The notes under the pieces: generated by a model
Databases searched by the model: none
Seen by the model: only the letters and a program-made list of their open reading frames with translations
Told to the model about the DNA's origin: nothing
NCBI RefSeq assembly: GCF_005144415.1
Contig: NZ_SWJE01000015.1
Location: 186,001-250,000 of the forward strand
Direction of reading: 5' to 3'
DNA: 64,000 nucleotides
From: Trinickia terrae
GTDB lineage: Bacteria > Pseudomonadota > Gammaproteobacteria > Burkholderiales > Burkholderiaceae
Translations under genes and position numbers: made by a program
Shown here: in pieces, positions 43,914-52,600 of the stretch
Layout of the letters: each line of letters begins with the position of its first letter
Position numbering within the stretch: the stretch's first letter is position 1

Positions 43914-45593
43914 TCAGGACGTCGCGTAGGCCGCTTGCCCGGCGGGCGCGGGGTCGTCGGGCGGGAGCGCCTTCGTGCGGTCGCGGCCGGCCGATTTCGC
44001 GGCGTATAGCGCGAGGTCGGCGCGACTCATGATCCGCTCCGGCAAATCGGTGCGCCCGAGTTCGGTGATGCCGATGCTCACGCTCAGCGTGACGCTGGCC
44101 GGCAGCCGTGGCGACGGCTGCGCCTTGAGCCGGTCGTGCAAGCGTTGCGCGACGGCCTGGCCGTCCGCGAGCGTGGTCGCGGGCAGCACGATGCCGAACT
44201 CCTCGCCGCCGAGCCTGCCGATCGCGTCGCCCGTGCGCAGCTCGGCCCGGCAGATCGCGACGAAATGCTCGAGCGCGCGGTCGCCGATGGCGTGGCCGAA
44301 GCGGTCGTTGATCTGCTTGAAATGGTCGAGATCGGCGATCGCGAGGCACAGCGGCTTGCCGCCGGCGCGCGCCGCGGCGATTTCCTTTTGCAGCAGATCC
44401 AGAAAATAGCGGCGCGAGAGCGCGCCCGTCAGGGCGTCGTCGCGCGCCTCTGCCGACAGGAGCGCATTGGCTTCCTGCAGCTGGTCGGCGAGGTGGCGCG
44501 TGGCGCGGTGGTGCCGCTTCTCGCGCAGGTACGACGCGCCGATCAGGTAGGCGAGCGTGATCGAGCCGGCCAGCAGCACGAACGCGAGCAGATGCATGTT
44601 GCGATGGTTGCGCAGCAGCTCGGGCCAGGAGATGAGCGGGTCGACGAGATGCGCGGACAGCCCCGAGTTCAGCCCGCCGCGCATCTCGTAGAGCGACGGC
44701 GTATGGGTGCCGGGCAGCTCGGAGATCTGCGAGGCGAGCGCGCGCGGTACCCACGGAGCATCGTGCTCGACCTGCGCGAGAAGCGGCTGCACGCCGAATT
44801 CGGGGAAGTCGGTGCGCATATAGATGTTTTTCCGCTCGTCGGCGTCCATCTTCTGGATGCGCGCATGCGGCAGCGCGTGGCCGGCGACCGCGCTGTCGTG
44901 GGCCATGATGATGACGCCGTTCTCGTCGGCGATGAAGGTGCCGGCACGCGCGACCCAGTGGCGCAGCCGCGCGATGCCGATCTTGGCGACGATTGCGCCG
45001 ACGAGCATGCCGTCCTCGTAGACGGGCGACGCGATGAAGATGCCGGGCTCGCCGCTGTTGCGACCGACGCCGTACGCCTGCGTGAAGCCGCCGAGCAGCG
45101 CTTCCTCCAGGTAGGCGCGCGACTGCATGTTGCGGCCGACGAACGACGACGGGCTCGCCGCATTGCTCGACGCGACGCAGAGGCCTTCCGTGTTGACGAG
45201 CCAGATGTTCTCGAGGCCGGAGAACCCCTGCGCGTTATGCAGGAAGTCGCTGATGCCGGCGAGCTGCGGGTCGTTCGCGAGCGCCGCGCGCAGCTCGGGT
45301 TCCATGCCGGGACGCTTCGCGGCATAATTCCGCGCCTGGGCCAGGGCGCGCTGGATCATGCGGATTTCGGCGATGGTCTCGGGAATGGCGCGCGCCATCG
45401 CGAGATCGCTTGCAATCATCTGCGCCATGTTGTCGGCGGCGGCGGTCGAGATTTGCCGCTGCGTTCCGATCGCGTCGTCGAGCTCGCGCTCCGCCGTGCG
45501 GTCGGCCACCAGGCCCGCGACGATCCAGCAGACGAGCGTGACCATCACGAGGCTCGACAGCGCAATCGCCCGGCGCAGGGTGGGGTTCTTCAT
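43914..45593 (-). CDS. Membrane-bound diguanylate cyclase with Cache-type sensor
   Basis: 559 aa. N-terminal membrane helix (LSSLVMVTLVCWIVAGLVA), a ~300-residue periplasmic double-Cache-like sensor (WLVNTEGLCVASSNAASPSSFVGRNMQSRAY..., FIADENGVIIMAHDS), a second helix (LLAFVLLAGSITLAYLIGASYL), a coiled coil and a C-terminal GGDEF domain. The active site is GGEEF, and the inhibitory RxxD site (RTGD) lies five residues before it, so product inhibition is expected. It makes cyclic di-GMP in response to a small ligand. There is no EAL domain. It stands alone, divergent from the twin-permease gene. Confidence 0.93.
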   Translation of the reverse strand: MKNPTLRRAIALSSLVMVTLVCWIVAGLVADRTAERELDDAIGTQRQISTAAADNMAQMIASDLAMARAIPETIAEIRMIQRALAQARNYAAKRPGMEPELRAALANDPQLAGISDFLHNAQGFSGLENIWLVNTEGLCVASSNAASPSSFVGRNMQSRAYLEEALLGGFTQAYGVGRNSGEPGIFIASPVYEDGMLVGAIVAKIGIARLRHWVARAGTFIADENGVIIMAHDSAVAGHALPHARIQKMDADERKNIYMRTDFPEFGVQPLLAQVEHDAPWVPRALASQISELPGTHTPSLYEMRGGLNSGLSAHLVDPLISWPELLRNHRNMHLLAFVLLAGSITLAYLIGASYLREKRHHRATRHLADQLQEANALLSAEARDDALTGALSRRYFLDLLQKEIAAARAGGKPLCLAIADLDHFKQINDRFGHAIGDRALEHFVAICRAELRTGDAIGRLGGEEFGIVLPATTLADGQAVAQRLHDRLKAQPSPRLPASVTLSVSIGITELGRTDLPERIMSRADLALYAAKSAGRDRTKALPPDDPAPAGQAAYATS

Positions 45594-46179
45594 CGACTCT
45601 CGGATCCGTCAGACAGTTGCATGCGGCAAGCGGTATGGGTTCGGTCGCGCGAGGCGCGGGGCAGGCGCCGAGGCGCCTGCGCGGCGGGTTCGGGCCTGCC
45701 GCTGCCGGGGATCCATGAGAAGTGCGGAGCGCTCCTTGATCGCGGCATCTTGAAATTCTAACTGGCGGGCGGCGCCGTGCCCATATATTGACCAGCCCGA
45801 ATAGCGGCCAACCGGGCTGCAAGGCAGATGAAATAAGCGGGACGGCGCGCGGTCTTTTTGCATCAACCGGCGCCGAAAGGTTGTGCCTGAAACACAGGTT
45901 GTAGTAGTGTCGTGCCGTCAAAAAGCAGGAAAGCCAGGTCAGCCTTCGAGCGCATTCGAAATGCGCCGCCGCCGGGGGTAGCGCTTGCTGACTGAAGCGC
46001 TTTCGTAGTCAACGAAATTCCGCACTCATGCGTCTTGCCATGTCTCCATACCGCTTCCCGAATCGACCTGCCGACTGGCGTGACGCTCACGCCGCATGCC
46101 ATGCGCGGCCGACCTGCCGCGCGAGCGCCGGCTCGCCGGCAGCGGATTATTCAACCTATCGTATCGCGGAGGGCGCCTG
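45594..46179. other. Non-coding divergent interval, diguanylate cyclase / twin permease
   Basis: 586 bp, no credible gene. It contains a tight palindrome GCAGGCGCC-GA-GGCGCCTGC (45661-45680) and two direct AGGTTGT repeats 18 bp apart (45878-45884, 45896-45902). The interval holds both divergent promoters; I could not place them with confidence. Confidence 0.45.
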
Positions 46180-47934
46180 ATGGATCTCGGCTTCAACCTG
46201 AACCGGACCGCCAACGCCTCGGCGTGGCGGCTCATGCCCAATCGCTGGGACTTCGTCGCGTTTCCGCTGATCATCTGCCTGATCGCGATGGCGGCCATCG
46301 GCTTCCATCAGACGATGGCGCCGATCTCGACGCTCAAGACCCAGGTCATCTCTCTCGACCCGTCGAACCTGCCTGAATATGCGCTGCGCACGACGCTGCG
46401 CATGCTCGCGGCGATGTTCGCCTCGCTCGTCTTCACGCTGACTTACGGCACGCTCGCGGCCAAGAGCCGGCGCGCCGAGAAGGTGCTGATCCCGATCCTT
46501 GACATCCTGCAATCGGTGCCGGTGCTCGGCTACATCTCGTTTACGGTCACCTTCTTCATCGCGCTGTTCCCGACGCGCGTCGCGGGAGCCGAATGCGCGG
46601 CGATCTTCGCGATCTTCACGGCCCAGGCGTGGAACATGACGTTCAGCTTCTACCAGTCGCTGCGCACGGTGCCGCGCGATCTGGACGAAGTCTCGCGAGG
46701 CTTCCACCTGACCGGCTGGCAGCGCTTCTGGAAGCTCGAAGTGCCGTTCTCGATGCCGGGCCTCATCTGGAACATGATGATGTCGATGTCGGGCGGCTGG
46801 TTCTTCGTCGTGGCGTCCGAGGCGATCACGGTCGGCAACAACACGATCACGCTGCCGGGCATCGGCGCGTATCTCGCGCAGGCGATCTCCGACAAGAACC
46901 TCGCCGCGGTCGGCTGGGTCATCCTCGCGATGACGATCGTGATCCTCGCCTACGACCAGCTGCTGTTCCGCCCGCTCGTCGCCTGGGCCGACAAGTTCCG
47001 CATGGAGACCACGAGCTCCGGCAATGCGCCCGAGTCGTGGCTGCTCGACGTCGTGCGCCGCACGCGGCTCATTCATCAACTGCTCGTGCCGGCCGGCTGG
47101 ATGCTCGCGCGCACGGCGCGCCTGCCGTTCCGCCTGCCCTCGGTGAGCAGCGTGCGCTTCCCGGTGCCGAAGTTCGAGAAGACGCCGTCGCGTCTCGGCG
47201 ACATCATCTGGGGGATTCTCGTTCTCCTCCTGACGCTGTACGTGGTCTATCGCGTCGTCGCCTACGTGCGCACCGGCGTCACGCTCGCCGAGGTGGAGCA
47301 CGTGTTCGTGCTCGGCTTCTTCACGCTGTTCCGGGTGGCGATCCTGATCGCGATCTCGTCGGTGATCTGGGTGCCGCTCGGCGTGCTGATCGGCCTGCGT
47401 CCGGCGCTCGCCGAGAAGATCCAGCCGCTCGCGCAGTTCCTTGCCGCGTTCCCGGCGAACCTGCTGTTCCCGGTGTTCGTGATCGTGATCGTCAAGTTCA
47501 ACCTGAACCCGGATATCTGGCTGTCGCCGCTCATCGTGCTCGGCACGCAGTGGTATATCCTCTTCAACGTGATCGCCGGCGCGACGGCCTACCCGAACGA
47601 TTACAAGGAGGCCGCCACCAATTTCCGCATCCGCGGCTGGCAATGGTGGCGCCAGGCCATGCTGCCCGGCATCTTCCCGTACTACGTGACGGGCGCGATC
47701 ACGGCCTCGGGCGGCGCGTGGAACGCGAGCATCGTCTCGGAGTTCGTGCAGTGGGGCGACACCAAGGTCGCGGCGCACGGCCTGGGAGCCTACATCGCGC
47801 AGACCACGGCCGCCGGCGACTTCCCGAAGATCATCCTGGGTATTGCGGTGATGTCCTTGTTCGTGACGCTGTTCAACCGTCTGCTTTGGCGTCCGATGTA
47901 CACCTATGCCGAGGCCAAGCTCAGGCTCGACTGA
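46180..47934 (+). CDS. NitT/TauT-type ABC transporter, fused double permease
   Basis: 584 aa, about twice the normal permease length. Two BPD_transp_1 halves lie in one chain. The first has its EAA loop around SLRTVPRDLDEVSRGFHLTGWQRFWKLEVPFSMPGL. The second has NYKEAATNFRIRGWQWWRQAMLPGIFPYYVTGA. The pore helices end in GTQWYILFNVIAGATAYP-like segments. The ATG at 46180 has GGAGGGC as site. Together with the downstream ATPase it forms a complete channel plus motor of the nitrate/sulfonate/taurine class, but the substrate-binding protein gene is absent. Homologues are commonly annotated only as ABC permease; the substrate is unknown. Confidence 0.88.
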   Translation: MDLGFNLNRTANASAWRLMPNRWDFVAFPLIICLIAMAAIGFHQTMAPISTLKTQVISLDPSNLPEYALRTTLRMLAAMFASLVFTLTYGTLAAKSRRAEKVLIPILDILQSVPVLGYISFTVTFFIALFPTRVAGAECAAIFAIFTAQAWNMTFSFYQSLRTVPRDLDEVSRGFHLTGWQRFWKLEVPFSMPGLIWNMMMSMSGGWFFVVASEAITVGNNTITLPGIGAYLAQAISDKNLAAVGWVILAMTIVILAYDQLLFRPLVAWADKFRMETTSSGNAPESWLLDVVRRTRLIHQLLVPAGWMLARTARLPFRLPSVSSVRFPVPKFEKTPSRLGDIIWGILVLLLTLYVVYRVVAYVRTGVTLAEVEHVFVLGFFTLFRVAILIAISSVIWVPLGVLIGLRPALAEKIQPLAQFLAAFPANLLFPVFVIVIVKFNLNPDIWLSPLIVLGTQWYILFNVIAGATAYPNDYKEAATNFRIRGWQWWRQAMLPGIFPYYVTGAITASGGAWNASIVSEFVQWGDTKVAAHGLGAYIAQTTAAGDFPKIILGIAVMSLFVTLFNRLLWRPMYTYAEAKLRLD

Positions 47935-47993
47935 TCCGGCTCATCCGGCACCTCGTTCGACAAGATAGTTAGCGAAACCAAGAGTAACGCGCG

Positions 47994-49337
47994 ATGCAAA
48001 ATTCCAAAGATGCTGTAGCTACGCCGGTGCAGGCGCCGGCTGTTTCCCGGGGCGCGGGCCAAGAGATCCTGAACGTCAAGGACGTCTGCCGGGGCTTCGA
48101 CAAGACGCAAGGCGAGCTGCTCGTGCTCGACGACGTGAACCTGACGCTGCGCGAAGGCGAGATCGTCGGCATGCTCGGCCGCTCGGGCTCGGGCAAGTCG
48201 ACCCTTCTGCGCATCATCGCCGGGCTGATCCAGCCGACCGACGGCCATGTCGATTACCTCGGCAAGCCGCTGTCCGGCCCGGCCGAGGGCGTGGCGATGG
48301 TGTTCCAGACCTTCGCGCTGTTCCCGTGGCTTACCGTGCTGCAAAACGTGGAGGCGGGGCTGGAGGCGCAAGGTGTCGGCGCGCGCGAGCGCCGCGAGCG
48401 CGCGCTGGCCGCGATCGACCTGATCGGTCTCGACGGCTTCGAAAACGCCTATCCGCGCGAGCTGTCGGGCGGCATGCGGCAGCGCGTGGGCTTTGCGCGC
48501 GCGCTCGTTGTCGATCCGACGCTGCTCTTGATGGACGAGCCGTTCTCCGCGCTCGACGTGCTGACCGCCGAAACGCTGCGTACCGACCTGCTCGACCTGT
48601 GGACGCAAGGGCGCCTGCCGATCAAGTCGGTGCTGATCGTCACGCACAACATCGAGGAAGCGGTATTCATGTGCGATCGGATCCTGGTGCTGTCGTCGAA
48701 CCCGGGCAAGGTGGTCGCCGAGATCCAGGTGCCGTTCAAGCACCCGCGCAACCGGCTCGACCCGGCGTTCCGCCGTCTCGTCGACGACATCTACGCGAAG
48801 ATGACCGCGCGCCGCACCGACGAAACGGCGAAGAAGGGGCTCGAGCTCGGCAGCTGGCTGCCGGAGGTGTCGACCAACCTGATGGCCGGTCTCATCGAAA
48901 CGCTCGCCGCGGCGCCGTACCACGGCCGCGCCGATATGCCGGAAATCGCGCGCTCGCTGCATCTGGAAGTGGACGACCTGTTCCCGATCGCCGAAGTGCT
49001 CCAGCACCTGGGCTTCGCGGAAATGCGCGAGGGCGACATCTTCCTCACGCCGCCGGCTCGCGTGTTCTCCGAGTTCGGCACGCAGGAGCGCAAGATGATG
49101 TTCGCCGAGCATCTGCTGCGCAACGTGCCGCTCGCCGCGCGGATCAAGAAGGTGCTCAACGAGCGCCCGGGGCATCGCGCGCCGCGCGTGCGTTTCGAGC
49201 AGGAGCTGGAAGACTTCCTGTCCGACGAGGCCGCCGAGGAGACGCTCGACGCGGTCATCAACTGGGGCCGCTACGGCGAGATCTTTTCGTATAACGACCA
49301 GAGCGAGATTTTCAGTCTCGAGGACGTCGAATCCTGA
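47994..49337 (+). CDS. ABC ATPase with C-terminal AAA-associated domain
   Basis: 447 aa. ABC domain (~residues 25-260): Walker A GRSGSGKSTLLRIIAGL, Q-loop VFQTFALFPWLTVLQNVEAGL, signature LSGGMRQRVGFARAL, Walker B LLLMDEPFSALDVL, H-loop VTHNIEEAVFM. The extra ~160 residues (TNLMAGLIETLAAAPYHGRADMPEIARSLHLEVDDLFPIAEVLQHLGFAEMREGDIFLT...) match the AAA-associated (PF09821-type) domain found only on some NitT/TauT ATPases, where a regulatory role is assumed. It follows the twin permease by 59 bp and is co-transcribed with it. Confidence 0.9.
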   Translation: MQNSKDAVATPVQAPAVSRGAGQEILNVKDVCRGFDKTQGELLVLDDVNLTLREGEIVGMLGRSGSGKSTLLRIIAGLIQPTDGHVDYLGKPLSGPAEGVAMVFQTFALFPWLTVLQNVEAGLEAQGVGARERRERALAAIDLIGLDGFENAYPRELSGGMRQRVGFARALVVDPTLLLMDEPFSALDVLTAETLRTDLLDLWTQGRLPIKSVLIVTHNIEEAVFMCDRILVLSSNPGKVVAEIQVPFKHPRNRLDPAFRRLVDDIYAKMTARRTDETAKKGLELGSWLPEVSTNLMAGLIETLAAAPYHGRADMPEIARSLHLEVDDLFPIAEVLQHLGFAEMREGDIFLTPPARVFSEFGTQERKMMFAEHLLRNVPLAARIKKVLNERPGHRAPRVRFEQELEDFLSDEAAEETLDAVINWGRYGEIFSYNDQSEIFSLEDVES

Positions 49338-49390
49338 TCGCGTCTTCCCGATAGGCAGGGGGCGTGCGCTCCCCCGGTTTCGCAGGGCAT

Positions 49391-49448
49391 TCCGCCCCGC
49401 TCGAGCAGCCGTCGACGACGGCGCGCCTGGGCGGGGCGGAGTTTTATT
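49391..49448 (+). terminator. Terminator of the twin-permease operon
   Basis: TCCGCCCCGC (49391-49400) pairs with GCGGGGCGGA (49431-49440), followed by GTTTTATT; the 30-nt loop has its own CGTCG-type inner pairing. Confidence 0.7.
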
Positions 49449-49947
49449 GCAGGTTTCCCCATCGCGGCACGGCCGGCTCGGCCGACGCCCATTTCCATCC
49501 GTTCGGCGCTTCGCAGGCGGTTGCCATGTACCAGTCCTCTGGCGCATCGGGCTTGTCGCCGCCGGCGACCGAGAACACGAACTCCTTGCAGAGCGCGAGC
49601 GCCGACGAGAACGCCCGCGTTACGCGAATCCGGCCGTGGCCGTTCTCGACCGGCAGCCAATGCCGGACACCCCAGGTCTGTGTGCCGTCGACGGGCGTAA
49701 TGCCGACGAGCGACGCGATGGCGTCCTGCTGATCCTTGTGCAGGCGCTTCATGGTGCGGGCGACGGCTTCGTCGGTGGCCGACTGCACGGCGATGCCGAC
49801 GCCGATGCCGACCGCCGGGTTGGCGGTCACGGCGCCGGTGGCGACGCCCGCGACCGCGCCGCTCGCTGCACCGATTGACTGGCAGCCCGGCATGAAAATC
49901 ACGCTCGCCGCGAGCGCGGCGCCGCTGACGATCAGGCGCGCGCTCAT
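49444..49947 (-). CDS. Glycine-zipper lipoprotein, paralogue B
   Basis: 167 aa. Lipobox SVIFMPGCQS, then a Gly/Ala-rich zipper (GAASGAVAGVATGAVTANPAVGIGVGIAV) that could insert in or lie on a membrane. The C-terminal domain has WGVRHWLPVENGHGRIRVTRAFSS, CKEFVFSVAGG and WYMATACEAPNGWKWASAEPAVPRWGNLQ. The ending and the CKE...FSV...C pattern match the upstream gene, so the two are tandem paralogues. The start overlaps the upstream stop (ATGA). Function unknown. Confidence 0.85.
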   Translation of the reverse strand: MSARLIVSGAALAASVIFMPGCQSIGAASGAVAGVATGAVTANPAVGIGVGIAVQSATDEAVARTMKRLHKDQQDAIASLVGITPVDGTQTWGVRHWLPVENGHGRIRVTRAFSSALALCKEFVFSVAGGDKPDAPEDWYMATACEAPNGWKWASAEPAVPRWGNLQ

Positions 49948-50495
49948 TGCAGCGCGCCCCAGCGGCCCGTGGCCGGCTCGGCCGACGCCCATTTCCACGC
50001 GTTGCCGTCGCGGCAGATCGACGCGACATAGAAGTTGCTTTGCGCGGCCTGGTCCTTGGTCGCGGGCGTATCGACGGAGAAGACGATTTCCTTGCAGTCG
50101 AGCGGGCCGCTGCTGATGGTGCGGCTGACGGTGACGCGTCCGCGCTCGTCGTCCTCGATCGGCACCGTGTGCGAGACCGACCACGAGGCGATTCCACCGA
50201 CGTCGAGCGGTCCGGCCGCCTGCGCGATCTGGTCTTGCGCGAAGGCGTGCGCGACGCGCTGCGTATATTGGACGCCGGCTTTCGCGCCCGCGACGGCGCC
50301 AAGGCCGATGCCCGTCGCCACCGCGGCATTGTTCGTGACCTTCGAGGCCACCGCCGCGCCGGCGATACCGGCACCCGCCGTGGCGCCTTGGCTATAGAGC
50401 GAGTTGCAGCCGCTCAGGATCGATGCCCCCGTCAACACGAGCACGGCGGTCAACGGCGCTTTGTTGCGCCGGAGGAATCGAGGCGAGGCTTGCAT
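49944..50495 (-). CDS. Glycine-zipper lipoprotein, paralogue A
   Basis: 183 aa from the ATG at 50495 (AAGGAAACAAG upstream). Lipobox GASILSGCNS, zipper region AGAGIAGAAVASKVTNNAAVATGIGLGAVAGAKAG, then the same C-terminal module as its neighbour: WSVSHTVPIEDDERGRVTVSRTISSG, CKEIVFSVDTPA, FYVASICRDGNAWKWASAEPATGRWGALQ. First gene of a two-gene, four-base-overlap operon. The 262 bp upstream are AT-richer and contain no gene; they likely hold the promoter. The family is not one I can name. Confidence 0.85.
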   Translation of the reverse strand: MQASPRFLRRNKAPLTAVLVLTGASILSGCNSLYSQGATAGAGIAGAAVASKVTNNAAVATGIGLGAVAGAKAGVQYTQRVAHAFAQDQIAQAAGPLDVGGIASWSVSHTVPIEDDERGRVTVSRTISSGPLDCKEIVFSVDTPATKDQAAQSNFYVASICRDGNAWKWASAEPATGRWGALQ

Positions 50496-50757
50496 TCTTG
50501 TTTCCTTGGGATTGCTGTTTTTTGCCTGCGCTGCGGCGGTTCGCGCGCTCACAAACGATTACCCGCACGCGCCGTGCTGGCGCACGCGCATTGTGAACGA
50601 TCGAATTTGTAATTGGCAAAACGGAAATGCAAAGGATTGCAAATTTTGCGGCGCTCGCACGCGATTTATGCTTGGTGTGGCTGCGAGTGAGTCGCGCGTG
50701 CTGCGCGCATAAGCCGCACGCGGCGTTGCGGCTTACTGTGAGGACGCCGTCGGCGCT

Positions 50758-51819
50758 TCACTCTTCGCCGGCGGCCGCATCCTCTTCTTCCTCGTACGCA
50801 CCAAGCCGGTTGTACAAGGTCTTGAGACTCACGCCGAGCGCCTTGGCCGCGCGGCGCTTGTCGCCGCCGCAGAACTTCAGCGTGCCGAGGATGATTTGCC
50901 GCTGCGCATCGGCGAGCGGCGTGCCGACCCAGACGCTCATCGCGCCGCCCTGCGTCACCGCTTTCTTCGCGCGCGCTGCGAGCCTCGGATGCTCGATCTC
51001 GATGGTCTTCTCCGCGAGGATGAACGCGCGATAGATCGCGTTCTTCATCTCGCGCACGTTGCCCGGCCACGAGTAGGTGCGCAGCGTGTCGAGCGCGCGC
51101 TTGCCGAAGACTTTGTCCGTGCCCTCCTGCGCGTTCATCTCGTCGAGAAAGTGCTGGGCGAGCAGTTCTCGATCGCCTTCGCGCTCGCGCAGGGGCGGCG
51201 CGCGCAGCGGAAAGACCGCGAGCCGGTACATCAGGTCTTCGCGCAAGCCGTTTTCCTTGACCGCGACGAGCGGGTCGCGGTTGGTCGCGGCGATCACGCG
51301 CACGTCGCTTTGCTGGAGCTCCGTGCCGCCGACGCGATAGAACGTGCCCGTCTCCAGCGCGCGCAGCAGCTTGACCTGCCGGATCGGCGCCATCTCGGTC
51401 ACCTCGTCGAGAAACAGCGTGCCGCCGTGCGCGTTCTCGAAATAGCCCGCGCGGCCCTGCACGGCGCCCGTGAAGCTGCCGCGCTCGTGGCCGAACAGCT
51501 CCGCTTCGATGAGGTTGTCGGGGATCGCGCCGCAGTTCACGGCGATAAACGGCGCGTCCTTGCGCGCGCTGCGCTCGTGGATCGTGCGCGCGATCAACTC
51601 CTTGCCCGAGCCGGATTCGCCGACGATGAGCGCGGTGGCGTCGGTGGCCGCCACCCGCTCGATCTGCTCATAGAGCTCGCGCATCGCCGGTGACGAGCCG
51701 TACAGCTCGCCGTACGACTCGAGGCCCGCAGTCTTGCGTGCGGCGCGCTTTGCCGAGGCCGGCGCATCGCCGCCGCCGGACGGGGCCGCCGTCGCGTCGA
51801 GGTCGCTTTCTGCCGCCAT
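50758..51819 (-). CDS. Sigma-54-dependent activator without receiver domain
   Basis: 353 aa. The N-terminal ~40 residues are a short Ala/Ser-rich tail instead of a sensor domain. The AAA+ core has Walker [14 protein letters not shown], the sigma-54 contact loop as GSFTGA (consensus GAFTGA), Walker [13 protein letters not shown], the sensor I region [10 protein letters not shown] and Arg finger segments. The C-terminal Fis-type helix-turn-helix is [17 protein letters not shown]. It resembles the receiver-containing activator at 52601-54034, so the pair may be paralogues. Lacking a sensor, it may be controlled by abundance or by another protein. The ATG at 51819 has a weak site; a longer start is possible. 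Confidence 0.88.
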   Translation of the reverse strand: MAAESDLDATAAPSGGGDAPASAKRAARKTAGLESYGELYGSSPAMRELYEQIERVAATDATALIVGESGSGKELIARTIHERSARKDAPFIAVNCGAIPDNLIEAELFGHERGSFTGAVQGRAGYFENAHGGTLFLDEVTEMAPIRQVKLLRALETGTFYRVGGTELQQSDVRVIAATNRDPLVAVKENGLREDLMYRLAVFPLRAPPLREREGDRELLAQHFLDEMNAQEGTDKVFGKRALDTLRTYSWPGNVREMKNAIYRAFILAEKTIEIEHPRLAARAKKAVTQGGAMSVWVGTPLADAQRQIILGTLKFCGGDKRRAAKALGVSLKTLYNRLGAYEEEEDAAAGEE

Positions 51820-52162
51820 GAGGGGGTTCCCGCGATGGGTGTCGAGCCCTGGAAGATGCCACGCGCGAAGACGCGCATGCTGTCCCGACCCCAGTTTCGC
51901 TATCTCTAAAAGGGTATTTAACCATGCGCGGCGAGGCTCGCCATGCCATTTTGCAGGCACGCGCCGTGCTGAAACACAAGGTTACAACTCACCGGAACTC
52001 ATCGCGTCCGAGGCAATCCGATTTCGAGACAGGGGCGTGCGGCGGCCGGAATATCGGCTGGATCGGCTCGAACGGGTTCGCCGCCGATGCCGGGCCGCTA
52101 TGCTTGGGAAGCGGTATCGCACGCCCTTTCCAGTGCCACTAGAAGAGATCAGGGGGATTCCG

Positions 52163-52435
52163 ATGGCCCGTCCTAGAATCGGCATTTTCGGAGCGCTCGT
52201 CGCGGTTGGCGGCATGCTGGCCTGGCGCTGGGCGCAAAAGCACCGCGCCTCGCAGACGCGCCTCGCTCAGGACCTGAGCCGCTGGGAAAACGAGGGCGGC
52301 GCAGTGGCGGCCTCGACGCAGACGGCGCCGATGCCGGTTCCGCCGAAGCCGGCCGCGGGAGGCGAGAGCGGCGCCAAGGCGCTTCGCAGTGGAGCTGGCA
52401 GCGAGCCAGGCGTCTGGCACTTCCCGCATGGCTGA
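52163..52435 (+). CDS. Small single-helix membrane protein
   Basis: 90 aa. One N-terminal membrane helix (GIFGALVAVGGMLAWRWA), a charged amphipathic stretch (QKHRASQTRLAQDLSRWENEG) and a Pro/Ala/Gly-rich tail ending VWHFPHG. The ribosome binding site GGGGGA lies 5 nt before the ATG. No family recognised. It sits between two divergent sigma-54 activator genes. Confidence 0.65.
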   Translation: MARPRIGIFGALVAVGGMLAWRWAQKHRASQTRLAQDLSRWENEGGAVAASTQTAPMPVPPKPAAGGESGAKALRSGAGSEPGVWHFPHG

Positions 52436-52523
52436 CGGGCAGCGGCGGCATTCGATGCCGGCCCGGCCGCTTGGCGCGCCGCACGGCCGGCTGCATCGCT
52501 TCAGTGCATTAGGTGTGAATGTG

Positions 52524-52566
52524 CAACAATGAGGCTCGAAAACAGAAATCTCTGAGTTCATTGTTG
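52524..52566 (+). promoter_or_regulatory. Inverted repeat upstream of the sigma-54 response regulator
   Basis: CAACAATGA (52524-52532) and TCATTGTTG (52558-52566), perfect 9-bp arms 25 bp apart in an AT-rich stretch 35 bp ahead of the start codon. It could be an operator for autoregulation. Confidence 0.45.
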
Positions 52567-52600
52567 TGAAGATAAACGTACTGATAGCATTGAACCCACC

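Noticed and set aside
50590-50660. Sigma-54 type -24/-12 promoter near TTGGCAAAACGG
   Set aside because: The GG-to-GC distance is 12 bp rather than the required 10 bp.
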